Origin: Epiperipatus broadwayi
Taxonomy: Eukaryota; Onychophora; Udeonychophora; Euonychophora; Peripatidae
Length of the DNA: 64,000 bases
Assembly (NCBI GenBank): GCA_028023455.1
Contig: JAQFVV010000072.1
Location: forward strand, 5,028,214 to 5,092,213
Direction of reading: 5' to 3'
The notes under the pieces were generated by a model, which saw only the letters and a program-made list of their open reading frames with translations, did not search any database and was not told the DNA's origin. Numbering within the stretch: position 1 is the first letter of the stretch; every line of letters starts with the position of its first letter. Of the stretch, positions 23,331-34,055 are shown piece after piece. A program made the position numbers and the translations under genes.

Positions 23331-23443
23331 ACAAGCTGGTCAAGATACTTCTGAAGAATTGCGTGGTAGAGATTTCCGTAAGGAATTAGAGGAAAGAGAA
23401 AGAGCTGTTGTAAGAGAAAAGAGAGGGGAACGCACCAGCAGAG
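23331..23443 (+). CDS. CWC15: CWC15 internal exon (residues ~44-82), spliceosome-associated protein
   Basis: CWC15 is a small conserved nuclear protein of the Prp19/CDC5L-associated spliceosome (U2-type B* and C complexes). The exon reads [10 protein letters not shown], then [15 protein letters not shown] and [12 protein letters not shown], which matches the conserved RDFRRELEERER segment of CWC15. It starts after TTTCTTGCAG (acceptor) with the last base of an Arg codon and ends one base into a Glu codon before GTAATA. The upstream ATG in the same frame is inside the intron, so it is not the start. The preceding exon (N-terminal ~43 residues) was not found in the window. Confidence 0.93.
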
Positions 23444-24060
23444 GTAATAATAATAAATATTTCCGTATGGTATTGTTAATAGTCAGTTAGATAGTTTTCT
23501 ATTTTAGAGTTTAAATAATATAATAAAACGTTAAAAAATATTTGTGTCTATCTTTAACATGCTAACGCATATATTAGCTATGCGTGAAGAATCCTCTTAA
23601 TAAATTTGACCGGTTCGATATGGTACTGCTCATTATGAAACTCCAACTTCTCCGTTGCATATTGAGAAAGTAGAAGCTTCTTTTTTTTTTTTTAAATTTA
23701 AAACTGAAAATATGTATATATCTGTCACTCTATTTGGAAATTTTCTGCTAAATATTTTTACTCTCCTTCAAACAAGTGAACAGAGACATCAGAAAAACCC
23801 AGTTTACTACATGCATTTATACTAAATTAGCGTCGTCAGTTGGATCCAATTCATCAAACTCTGAATATATTCATCATATATTACTATGTTACCACTTAAT
23901 TTATAAGTTTACAACTATTATACAACTCTAATAATGATTGACTATATTTTAAACATATTTAATGTTGTTAACCATTATTTATAAGATTGGAGATAGTTTT
24001 ATTATTAATAGCGGAGATATAAACTTTAAACTCAGTTAAATGTCAATATAAGTATTATTA

Positions 24061-24525
24061 TAAACTAATCCTGCATGATGAATAATATTTCTGTAGTATA
24101 ATTTTCACGAAACCACTCCCTCGAGGCAGGAAATGGTTTCTATCCTCTTTTAACACCGTATGGAGGGATGTAATTATGAACATATAATGAAAGACACGTG
24201 AAAAAGATGTATAATCCCCAAGATGCACATTTTGTGCTGAACCAGCACTTATCAGTTGGCCCAGACCACAATCTCTTACACATATCATTGTTCAGTATAT
24301 ATAGATAACAAATTATTTCAGTTTAATTGATGTGGCAAACTTGCTGCCCTCACAACTTTTACACAAACAGCATAATGGAAGTATATTAATGATTTGTATT
24401 AGTCATTCATTAGGCTAGAGATTATTCAATAATGAATAATATATCTGTAATGTAATTTTCGCTACATCACTCTCACGCAAGGTGAGGAATGGTTTCTATC
24501 CGCTTTTAATACCTTACTTTAACTC
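24061..24525 (-). mobile_element. Family B ribozyme-bearing repeat, copy B1
   Basis: A segment starting TGAATAATAT and running through TTTCTATCC recurs 354 bases later (about 24079-24160 and 24433-24520) in the same orientation, so the element looks flanked by direct repeats or is a partial dimer. Between them lies a hammerhead on the minus strand. Circularisation or dimer-type replication of ribozyme-bearing retroelements would produce this layout, but that is inference. Confidence 0.65.
24207..24277 (-). ncRNA. Hammerhead ribozyme, type I, decayed (B1)
   Basis: Minus strand: CCAA, CTGATAA (G8 changed to A), the perfect stem II hairpin GTGCT...AGCAC, AAAA in place of GAAA, self-complementary ATGTGCAT, C17, then TTGG pairing with CCAA. 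A second stem I helix (GATT with AATC-type pairing) follows the internal loop. The two core changes should abolish activity. Confidence 0.65.
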
Positions 24526-25073
24526 TTTTTTTTTCTTTATGCATAACTCCAATCATTCATTGTATTATTTTAATTTCACTTTTATGTTATATGTGTAATA
24601 TTAAATGCAGGTATTACTCTTTTTTCAAACAATTGAATAAGGAAAAGACAAATGATCTCCAAGAAGGATTCCCACTGATCTAGCTTCAATGATTGGTTCT
24701 TTCAAATGTCTTCATTATCATTCATTATTTACATATTTTACTATATTAGTAAAGTAAGAATATAATAAAGAAAGAATTTGAGAAGGTTTGTTAATCTGTG
24801 AAACAGATGAAGCTGATTCAGCAGAAATGCATTCTGGGATCATTTTCCTTTTTCGGATGTCTTTATTCATATGTTTGATGCAGTGTAACTAACATATAGC
24901 AGTGAACACATACATGAAAAAAAAGAGGATGGGAAAATAGTAAGTGTAATTAGAATGTATAGTAACAGATGCCCTGATTTTTAAACTGAGTTTAAAATCT
25001 TTTTCTGAGCCAATATTAATAAAACGGTATCTAATTTTATAAATTATTAAAATTGCACAGGAGTTGTATACAT

Positions 25074-25336
25074 TGCTTATAATAACTTCTCTCATATACA
25101 CTTTAATGCAAAAAAAAAATTTTAATAAAACTTTTTTATTTTCTTGACAGTTTCGACTGTCCAGCAGTCTTCATCAGAGCGTTATCAATTTCCTCTACCT
25201 TGCTGGACAGTCAAAACTGTCAGGAAAATAAAGAAGTTTTATTAAAAAAAAGTGTTTTGAATTAAAGTGTATATGAGAGAAGTTATTATAAGCAATATAT
25301 ATGAAGAAATGCAAAGAAAGTAAAGGAGAAGAATAA
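25074..25336. mobile_element. Family D foldback retroelement, copy D2
   Basis: It has the same architecture as D1: the left end is ATTGCTTATAAT, the right end is GAAGAATAA, and the two arms meet head-to-head near 25190. An exact 13-bp duplication GAGTTGTATACAT flanks it (25061-25073 and 25337-25349). The right arm is deleted around the hammerhead-like core; the left arm keeps it. Confidence 0.85.
25141..25182 (-). ncRNA. Hammerhead-like core, family D2
   Basis: On the minus strand CTGATGA, extra A, hairpin GACTG...CAGTC, GAAAC and then TGTC give a GTC-type cleavage triplet. Stem I is not evident, as in D1. Confidence 0.4.
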
Positions 25337-25393
25337 GAGTTGTATACATATAGATTTAAAAAAAAGTTGAATGTCATCTACTCATCCTATAGG

Positions 25394-25812
25394 ATATTTT
25401 TCAAGAACAAATTATTTCTTCAGTTCTGTTACCTAGTTTAAACTTAAGTAATTAAATTCTGCATGTAGTGCTTATTAAATCCATATCCTCAGACTAGTTT
25501 TTGACTTATGGTCTTCATCGGTGAGAAATTTTGAACATGGGATCCAATATACCTAATTTTTTTAGATCCAGCAGTCACAATTTGTTTCTGTCCACTGCTG
25601 GCCTATTCATATTTCCCAACTAGCTTGTATGTAGCCTTTGGCAGTGAGAAGTTTTGAACATTAGATCCCAAGACATCCAGATGCTCTTGATCTAGGTTCA
25701 AAACTTCTCACTGACAAAGACCATTAACTAGAAACTAGTCTGGAAATGTTAAAACAGCTCTGGACAGGGATGTAATAAGCATGCTGTGGAATGGTTTGTT
25801 CTTGAAAAATAT
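25394..25812. mobile_element. Family C-like foldback, degenerate (C11)
   Basis: The inverted ends are ATATTTTTCAAGAACAAA (25394) and TTTGTTCTTGAAAAATAT (about 25795-25812). The interior carries family C apex sequences on both strands: AGACTAGTTTTTGACTTATG near 25492 and TCTCACTGACAAAGACC then GAAACTAGTCTGG near 25705-25742. CTGACAA lacks G8, so the core is inactive. Confidence 0.6.
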
Positions 25813-26480
25813 TGTGTAAGCTGGGGTCATAAGATATCTTTTTAGCATAAAGAATGAGTTCTGCATGTCTTTGATATTACGTGTGAACTGCCACTCCATT
25901 GACAGATAAATTCAATGCTATATCGTTGCAATTTTTTTACAAGTATTTATTTGAATAGTTTATGACTATCTAAAAAGTTGTAGAACATCAGACCTGCTTT
26001 CTTTAAGCTCACCGATAATATTAATTTTATTTTGTTACCAAATCTAGATTCTGACAATAATAATTTTTTGTTGTTGTTCTCTCTAAAGCCTTTTTCTCAA
26101 TCATCAGAATCAATTACTTATTAATGATTATTGGCTGCTCCAGAAGATAAAAAAAAAAAAAAAATAGTAAACAAAAAAGAAAAAAAAATGGAGTCAAAAT
26201 TGTTATGTGAGTAAATCAGATGATGAAAGTAGAGTCACACATGCAAAAAAAATAGAGTCACTCAATCACTGAATCTTTTTTCATAGTGAGTGCAGAGAGA
26301 TAAATGAGGACATGAAAGGCCTATGAGGATTGGACTCTAACACTAATCTAATGACTGGAAAGATAAAAGAGAATGAGAAAAAGAATAATGATTAATTTTG
26401 TTATAAATACTAGTAATAATAATTGTAATTGTAGATTTTTTTATCCTAAATATAATTTGATTACCATTTATTTACCAATA

Positions 26481-26570
26481 TTAATTGTATCACATGATCA
26501 CCATCTCTTATTAATTGTATCACATGATCACCATCTCTTATTAATTGTATCACATGATCACCATCTCTTA
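26481..26570. repeat. 30-bp tandem triplication at an insertion junction
   Basis: Three identical 30-base copies of TTAATTGTAT plus CACATGATCACCATCTCTTA start at 26481, 26511 and 26541. The first ten bases of the unit belong to the C3 target duplication and the remaining twenty are the terminal motif of family C, so the triplication joins target and element sequence. Confidence 0.9.
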
Positions 26571-26812
26571 TACTAGTACATATTGTTTATAAACAAGGCA
26601 AAATTCTCCATACAGTAGTGCCAACCAGAGTAATCAATGGATACCAGAAGCCCTGTGCATAAAATCCCTATCTAATGCCTACGAAATTAGTCTGGGGATA
26701 TTGGATGAGTAGGCATTAGATAGGGATTTTATGTACAAGCCTTCTGGAATCCATTGATTACTCTGATTGATATAGAGTGGCACTACTGTATGGAGAGTTT
26801 TGCCTTGTTTAT
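26491..26812. mobile_element. Family C foldback retroelement, copy C3
   Basis: The inverted arms (about 26590-26680 and 26690-26808) meet near 26680-26690. The apex lacks most of the hammerhead core, leaving only TTAGTCTGGGG. An exact 14-bp duplication AATATTAATTGTAT flanks the element (26477-26490 and 26813-26826). As in C1 and C8, one end carries the full CATGATCACC terminal motif and the other stops at GGCAAAA/TTTTGCC. Confidence 0.85.
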
Positions 26813-29599
26813 AATATTAATTGTATTTAAATTTCACATTCAAATAAAAAGTTAAATAATTATCATTTCTTAAGTGCAGAATATGTTTGTACTATGTATA
26901 TTGTCAAACCCAAAATGATTATGAAATACCTGGAAAACTGTGCAGGGTTTATTCATTAATCAAATAAATAAATAAAAATGTCATTACCAAATATGATTAA
27001 TTTATGGAAACCAGCATTTTAGTTCTATTTTTGGCCGTCTGCAATGGGGGGGGGGGGTATTATATTCCAACAATCATTGACATTTTCAAACACCTTATGA
27101 TAAACATGTTAATTGCATAAAGTTTATGTTAAGGTCTAAATTTTAAGCTACTAGAATATCATGTGATAAAAGAAATAAAAATTTGATTTTTTTTTTGTAC
27201 TTTTACCAACATTAAGGTACTATTTGGTTAGTTATTTTTTACTCAGTTATTGTAAATCCAAGTCAACTTGATTGTGTGGCCTATATAAGTTTAATGATAG
27301 GTCCTTGACTACATTATATCACCTTCACTTGAGTGTAAGATAACTTCAGGGATCTTTGACTTATTAAAAACAATGTCTAACATAACTTCTAAATTACATT
27401 TAATCTGCATCTAACAGTAACACTTTTTTCAATCCACATATACTATACTTTTGCCAATCAAAATTTTCTGAATTTAGCTTATAACAAGTCTCTAAAATAT
27501 ATTAAATTAATGATCTAGTTTTTTTGCAATTTAATTTACTGCTTAGTTTCAATTGATCTACATTCTTCATCAGAGTTTTTTTTAAAAAAAATGTATTCAA
27601 ATTTAAAGATCAGCTCGGATGAAACTGTACCAATAAAAAGCATTTAATTCACAGGTTTAATTAGATATTCAGATTTTGAATTCTTATTGAAACAGTGCCA
27701 GAAGATTAGATTTTTAAGATGTAGAACATCACAATGATCCAATAACAGACTTATATAGGTAATCGAGCAAATTGATTTGGGTTTAAAAGTATGAGTTGTT
27801 TGAAATTTTCAAGCTATTTACTTAAATAAGGTAGTGAGTAAAAAGTGACTTCTGGGTATGGTGCTTTCATCTGAAAAAAAACCCAGTAATTGGTATCAGT
27901 TACTGTTGATTATTCAAGATTATAGAGATGGTTGCAAGATAGAGATTACTGAAATTAATTAAATGCAGTGGTAATAGTAATAATTAAATATTTTGTCATT
28001 CGCAAAGTTAGATGATGATTGAGGATTGGAAATGAAATAGTGGTCTTCCATACAGGTATCTTTAACTCTTTACTTATACCACTGTACCAAACCAAGAGTT
28101 GAGTGAAAATGGAGTATAAGCTAGGAAAAGTTATGCTAATACTTTGTTTTGACACATCTTTTACTTTCGTAATAACCCGGGTTTATTAATTTTCGAAAGT
28201 CATTAAATTAAACTTAAGTTTAAATATGCCACATTTGTGGAAATCTATCATAGTACAACATGTTTATGAATAAATAAATAAAAATCTACCTTAAGCAAAC
28301 AACATACAGCTGTTGCTTTATTTAAAGACTGGCAATTTTATTAGAAAAGCCAAAATATTTTGTTTTTTATTCGCTTCATTATTTGTTTTTATTGTTTCTG
28401 TAATTTTAATAACATTTATTAAACTTTTTTATTATTATTATTATTTTGCAACGAGATTTTTTTTTAATCATGTTTTTTTTATTTTCAATAAAGAGATTGA
28501 ATCCACTTTGCTTATAATCAGCAGTCAGATAAAAACACAAATCAAGTACTGGCAACTTTAATAGCAACAGTAATTCAAAATTAAAAAAAAAAAGCTAGCT
28601 GAATAATAAATTCTGAAAATCTAGGGTTAATATATATATATAAAGTAACCGTTTCTCCTGGCCAAATGAAGGCCATAGACAGAGCTGGTTATGGAAATGT
28701 ATAGGAATTTATTTGAACTGATTTGGTACGTAATTCTTCTGCTTCTTAATCTTAAAAACTAATAATTAATTATGCATCATGACTGGTTGCATCTTTATTC
28801 TTCTGTTACCATCTGTGAACCAGATGCCCATCTTATTTAATAATTTAGTCACGCATTGGGATACAAGGTAGGCAGAAAGGCTCACTGATTTTGAAACTAA
28901 TATCAAGATTAAAAACAAAAGGCCTATACTAGTCTTGCAAATGTAGATTACATTTATTATTTTACTTAACAATTTGATCCCAACAGTTATTTGATTACTA
29001 TTATTATTTTTAAATATCATTTTTGATAGCTCAAATATAGATTAAGTTAATGTGGAAGTACTGAAACCCCCCAGCAAGCTGTATGTAAGTTATACCTCGG
29101 CAAAAGTAAGTATAGGATGGATCCACCTATACTTTAATTTTGATCATATATAAGCATATCGTTTACCGACACTCATTGGCAGAGCATGATTTATGCATAC
29201 TAACATAATTTGATATTTAAAGGGTTGTTAAATGTGAGGATTAACCTTTCCCGCTGATTAGTTATAGTGATTTCGGACTTTATAGTTCTCCTGAAATTAT
29301 GTTAGTATACATAAATTACACTCTGCATATGAGGACATCAGTAAATGGTAGGCTTATATGATTAAAATATAGGTGGGTTCATTCTATACTTAAGTTTGCT
29401 GACGGTTAGTTTACATATAGCTCACTAGAGTTTTCAATACTTCTGTATTAATTTCTTATTATTTTTGTATACCATTAGATCTTAATAAGAGTTCCTGAGT
29501 AACTGTTTTATTACTCTTGTTATTATAAATGTAAGCAAAGCAATTGGCTGTAAAAACAATGAATGTCTTCTTTACTGCATACTTTATAGTATCATTTAT

Positions 29600-30545
29600 C
29601 AACCATCAGAACATTACATGGTCACCATTTCATATGCTTACACATGCTGTTAATAAGAGTACTTAATTCTCCATACAGTAGTGACACCACATGCAAGCCT
29701 TTGTAATCATTGGATGCAGGAAGGTTTGTGCATAAAATCCCTATCTAGTATCTACTCATCCAATATCCCCAGACTAGTTTCTAGCTTATGGCTTTCATCA
29801 ATGAGCAGCCTTGGTTTAAGAACATTGCACCTAGGTCTTAGGATCTAATGCAACCCTTCAGCAGCCATCTTTCACCTATTTGGTTAACTATAAAGCTAGG
29901 AGCCCAAGATGAAGACACTGTAATATCCAAGCTCATTTTCTTGTGTAGTCATATAGATCTGAACTCAGTCCAGCATCTGTGCATTTTTGTGTCTTTGATT
30001 TTTCAAAAACCAGTGTCACCATTATCCTATGGGCATGATAGGTATAAAACCATCAAAACATCACATGATCACCATTTCATATGCTTACACATGTAATTAA
30101 TAAGAGAACCAAACTCCATACAATAGTGCCACCAAGTGCAAGCCTTCATAATCAATGGATGCAGAAAGATTGTGCATACAATCCCAATCTAATACCTAAT
30201 CCAACATCCCCCGACTAGTTTCTAGCTTATGGCTGTCATCAGTGAGGATCTAGTGCAACCCTCCAGCAACCCCCTTTTACCTATTTGGTTAACTATAATG
30301 CTAGAAGCCCAAGATGGATGAAGGCTCGCATGTGGTGGCGCTACTGTATGGAGAGTTTGATTCTTTTATTAACTGCATTTGTAAGCATGTGAAATGGTGA
30401 TCATGCGATGCTTTGATGATTTTATACTTATCCTGCCTATAGGATAATGGAAGCTGTGGTTTTTGAAAAATCAAAGACACCAAAATGTATAGATGCTGAA
30501 CTGAGCTCAGTTCTATATGAATATATAAGCAAATGAGTTTGGGTT
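29600..30545. mobile_element. Composite of family C copies C4 and C5 with an extra inverted duplication
   Basis: C4 (about 29600-29870) and C5 (about 30050-30300) are minus-oriented arms, each with ACATGGTCACC/ACATGATCACC ends and an apex ACTAGTTTCTAGCTTATGG. Sequence at 29930-30110 then recurs inverted at about 30340-30545, including TTTTTCAAAAACCA against TGGTTTTTGAAAAA. The short open frames here are repeat shadows. Confidence 0.65.
29762..29810 (-). ncRNA. Hammerhead-like core, family C4
   Basis: The minus strand reads TTGATGA (C3 changed), AAGCCATAAGCTA, GAAA, ACTAGT, C, TGGGG. The stem I partner is weak here. A second copy at 30203-30250 (C5, minus) keeps CTGATGA but has CAGCC in stem II. 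Confidence 0.4.
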
Positions 30546-30872
30546 GGAAACATTATGGTGTGTTCATCTTCAAAAGAAATCTAATTTTTATTATTTAAAA
30601 TGTTATATACATAATATTTATTAAGTATATGACTTAAATTTAAACTGTATTTTATCTACTGTCTAAGATTGTATGTAGGCAGTAAAGTGTTAATTTATTG
30701 AGATTTTGTTTTTAGCAGTAAAGCTATAATATTTTTCATAATTTATTTTAAAAATTATTATTCGATAAAATGTTTTTTTTTTTGTGCTCACTGTAATTTA
30801 TATATATATAAATTAAAGTTATTATTATACATTCTTAAATGTGTGTATATATTATTTCTAATAATCAATAAA

Positions 30873-31246
30873 GCAAGTCATATATCGCGTGACCTGTTTT
30901 AAGCTTGTATTATAGATATGTAATATAGGGAATGTACCAATAGCTCTAACAAGCTTTTATTGGTAAGTGCAGCAAGAGAAAGCATTTAAGACCTCTATCT
31001 AGAATTATCCCTATCCTCAGACTGATCGGTTTTGAGCTTTTGGTTCACATCAGTGAGGAGTTAGGACATTTAGACACTAGATCTAAAATACCAACTCAGA
31101 ATCCAGCATTTATACGTAACTGTTAAGTAGAAATTAAATCCAGCTATCTAACTTAAAAAGCTATACGGGTCTGAAAACACTTCAGCCTCACTGTACATTA
31201 ATAATCTTAGCAATATAACATCGCCAAAGCCTCAAGGGCAAAATTA
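30873..31246 (-). mobile_element. Family E element, copy E1
   Basis: It starts GTCATATATCGCGTGACC and is flanked by a 14-bp direct repeat TAATAATCAATAAA (30859-30872 and 31247-31260). It has a single arm with a hammerhead-like core on the minus strand. The sequence after about 31060 (GACACTAGATCTAAAATACCAAC) resembles the family P arm, linking families E and P. Confidence 0.65.
31011..31062 (-). ncRNA. Hammerhead-like core, family E1
   Basis: The minus strand gives stem I TCCTCA/TGAGGA (six perfect pairs), CTGATG, AAAAC, and stem III AC...GT with C17. The segment between CTGATG and the AAAA box has two extra bases and G12 is lost, so the catalytic core is imperfect. Confidence 0.45.
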
Positions 31247-31260
31247 TAATAATCAATAAA

Positions 31261-31600
31261 TTGTGTCATATATCACGTGACTTGTTTTAAGCTTGTATTA
31301 CAGATATGTAATATAGGGAGCATACCAATAGCTCTAACAAGCACTTATCAATAAGTGCAGCAAGAGAAAGCATTTAAAATCTCTATCTAAAATTATCCCT
31401 ATCCTCAGCGATTGATTTCGAGCTTTTGGTATTTTAGATCTAGTGTCTGAATGTCCTAGCTCCTCACTAAGGTGACCTAAAACTCAAAACTGATCGGTCT
31501 GAGGACAGGGATAATTCTAGATAGAGATTTTAAATGCTTTCTCTTGCTGCACTTATCAATAATAACTTGTTAGAGCTATTAGTACCCTCCCTAAGAGGTC
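31261..31600. mobile_element. Family E foldback, copy E2
   Basis: It begins TTGTGTCATATATCACGTGAC right after the second copy of the 14-bp repeat that flanks E1. Inverted arms (about 31310-31420 and 31480-31590) share CTTATCAATAA, AGAGAAAGCATTTAAA and ATTATCCCTATCCTCA with their complements. Two family E insertions thus sit next to each other at one target. Confidence 0.65.
31459..31510 (+). ncRNA. Hammerhead-like core, family E2
   Basis: TCCTCA pairs with TGAGGA as stem I. The catalytic segment reads CTAAGGTGA and is decayed. AAAAC, stem III ACT-GATC-GGT, and C17 are present. Confidence 0.4.
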
Positions 31601-31689
31601 TATAAAATATATATATATATTTTACAAATACATACAAAGAGTTTACTTATTGAAATACCATATGTAATGTTACTAATGTATCTGGAACA

Positions 31690-32280
31690 TGCAGTCAGTT
31701 GGCAGCTGGATAATTCAGTTTTTAAATAAGAAAAAAAGAACAAAGCTTAAAGGGTTTATTTACTCTGAATAAAAATGATTGTATTAGTAAAATATAAATA
31801 ATTTCAACTTGCTAGTTGAGAAAAAGATCACTTAAAGTTTATATCTCCTTAGAGATTTAATATCTATAAAGTCTCTTTACTCTGTAACTTGTAACTCTAA
31901 TTCTGTAAGCTTAATTTTCTCATCCACATAATTCTGAGATAGTCCAATTAGATTCTGGACTAGAGATCTTCTTATTTAATTTCCAGAACAATCTCATTTT
32001 CACTAGTTTATTTTTTCTTCTCTTAACTTAATGCTTCTGCAGACTTTTTTTTATCAGTTTTGCTAATTTGCATTCTTTATATGCAAATTAGCCTGTTGCA
32101 ATTTTCAATAAGTTTTTTTTTTCTGCATAATTAATTATTTTCTGAAATGTTCTAGATATAGACATTAAATGCCTATACACCTACACACCTTTACTCTTTA
32201 ATAAAATGTGTTTACGCACCATTCCTATCTCTACTTCAGAAATACAATTTATGCACAAATTTTACTCGAACTAGAATAAA
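31690..32280 (-). repeat. 3' LTR of the Ty3/gypsy remnant
   Basis: It is similar over its length to 34056-34800 in the same orientation. TTTAATAAAATGTG near 32200 has a counterpart near 34712. The outer boundary is not exact. Confidence 0.6.
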
Positions 32281-32328
32281 ATCAATTTTAATAAATAGTC
32301 CTGTAGCGTTTATTGGTCTCCTCTGTTT

Positions 32329-32664
32329 TCATGTAGGCCTTTCAATTTTTTCCTCTGGCTCTTTAGTATTTTCTCCTCCCTCAGTATTGACTTCAGTAGC
32401 TTCTTCTTGAACAGGAGAGCTAATTGGAGTTTTCCATTCAGTTTCATCAGAAATATCAGTCTGCTTTCCTTTCTCCAAGTTTGGAATAATGACTACATCT
32501 TCTAATGGTTTTTTTCTCCATTTTTTAATTTGGTTTATATGATATTTAAATACTCCATTATCTTCTAACAATATTTTGTGCATTTGTTCAGATACTATTT
32601 TTGTAATTTTCCCCGGTAACCTTTTCCTCTTTACTATATCTTTAATCCCTAGATTTTGGTTCAC
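32329..32664 (-). pseudogene. Ty3/gypsy integrase C-terminal tail
   Basis: The 111-codon frame begins MNQNLGIKDIVKRKR, then LPGKITKIVSEQMHKI, then KYHINQIKKWRKK. This matches the C-terminal module of Ty3/gypsy integrases, where a GxIxxxxG...Y.VH.NQIR pattern follows the core. A low-complexity acidic tail (VQEEATEVNTEGGENTKEPEE) ends it. The catalytic DDE core is absent. Confidence 0.65.
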
Positions 32665-32739
32665 AGTAAACTACTTTTTTTAAATAAGTTTTTCTTTTTT
32701 ACATAATTTGGAATTAATTTTTCTGTTAACTATTTTGGA

Positions 32740-33090
32740 CTTTTATATAGTGGTGGGAAATTTTGGGGGGAATTTATTTTTACTGTAGCAGTTTCATCAT
32801 ATCCAATACTTATTCCGAAAGGCTTAAACCAACTTCATCCTAATCCACTATGTATAATGGTAATTGTTCCCCATGGCTATTTATTCATACAAGCACTAGG
32901 GCCATTTCTCTAATTGTTATGTGGTTTCCATTTACATCCGACACTATCACTATAGATTTTTTTCAGTTTGTGATGTTTGACTTCTACAAATCACATTCCA
33001 GTCTTTCCAGGATATTAATGATATGCCCGCCCTACTGTCGATCTCTATTTGTTCATTTTGCTCTAAAATTTTCACTTTTAAATTTCAATA
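32740..33090 (-). pseudogene. Ty3/gypsy aspartic protease remnant
   Basis: Broken minus-strand frames give ID.RAGISLISWKDWN, where the catalytic DTGA/DSGA motif of retroelement proteases has lost residues. A GLG.SWFKPFGISIGYDETATVK segment, typical of the protease end, follows. There are several stops. It lies next to the integrase piece with the RT region deleted. Confidence 0.55.
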
Positions 33091-33254
33091 TATCATCAAT
33101 AGTTTTCAATTTATTTATTATTGTCAACTTTTTAAATGCTCGTACCCATGATTTGCTCTTTTGCTATAAATCTTGCTTTGTCATTTGTCTCTTAACACAA
33201 TTTTGACAAGTGACCTTTTAATCTGAAAATGAAACTTTTTTGTTTTAAATCTGC

Positions 33255-34055
33255 AACTAAGTTTTTAAATGCCCTGTTTTTCCACAACAATAGCAAGTAG
33301 GCAAGGTCTTTGTTAACTTTTTACTTACAATAGCAAGTAGGCGAAGTCTTTGTTAACTTTTTACTTATCTCTCGTAATTTTGCCACATTTTTACCCACTT
33401 CTGAAGAATCACTTTCGCATTTCCGAAAGTTTTCATGTGGTTCGCCATGGCTTCATAAGCTAATGACTATTTAGTAGTGACCTTGAATGTTAATTCCTAC
33501 TCACTTAATAATATTTCTCTAAGCTTTATATCTCTTATTCCCCATAGAAGCTGATTAATCAGAATTTCATCAATAAAATTCTTACATTTTCAATTCTTTG
33601 CCAATATTTGTAGGACCAAGTCATATTTGCATATATTTTCATTTTGAGACTGTATCCTCACTCAAAAATGAAGACGCACCATAAATTTTAATTTTATGGG
33701 TTTAAAATATTATTTACATATATCAGTAACTCTTTATAGGGTATATATTTGGGCAACTTGGGATCACAAACGATTTGCCACATTTAATACATATTTTCTA
33801 GAGATCCATAATAATGTAACTTATAAGTTTATCATCTGTTATTCCAAGCATATATTTTTCAATACGATCCACATATATTTGCCATTGACCCAAAGTTTGT
33901 ATGTCAAATCTTGTTGTTATGTTGTTCTGTATTTCCAGTTCACTACTTCTCTAAATTTAATTTCAACTAATCTTTTCTCTAACCTTCACAGGTTAAACTG
34001 GCACTGTCAATCTGCATTTAATAATATATTCGGGCTTCACAGATGTCTAGGTTCA
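33255..34055 (-). pseudogene. Ty3/gypsy gag remnant with CCHC zinc knuckle
   Basis: The minus strand encodes a GIRD.KLRE.LLSE.ELTF segment typical of gypsy gag. It is followed near 33305-33259 by CYCCGKTGHLK, a zinc knuckle whose last cysteine is not visible. A 42-base piece carrying AATAGCAAGTAGGC is duplicated in tandem at about 33290 and 33330. Many stops interrupt the frame. Confidence 0.55.

Noticed and set aside
26373-26576. Frame with repeated IVSHDHHLLL as a repeat protein
   Set aside because: It is the translation of the 30-bp triplication at the C3 insertion junction.
32850-33206. 118-codon plus-strand frame as a gene
   Set aside because: It is antisense to the protease remnant, which has recognisable motifs.
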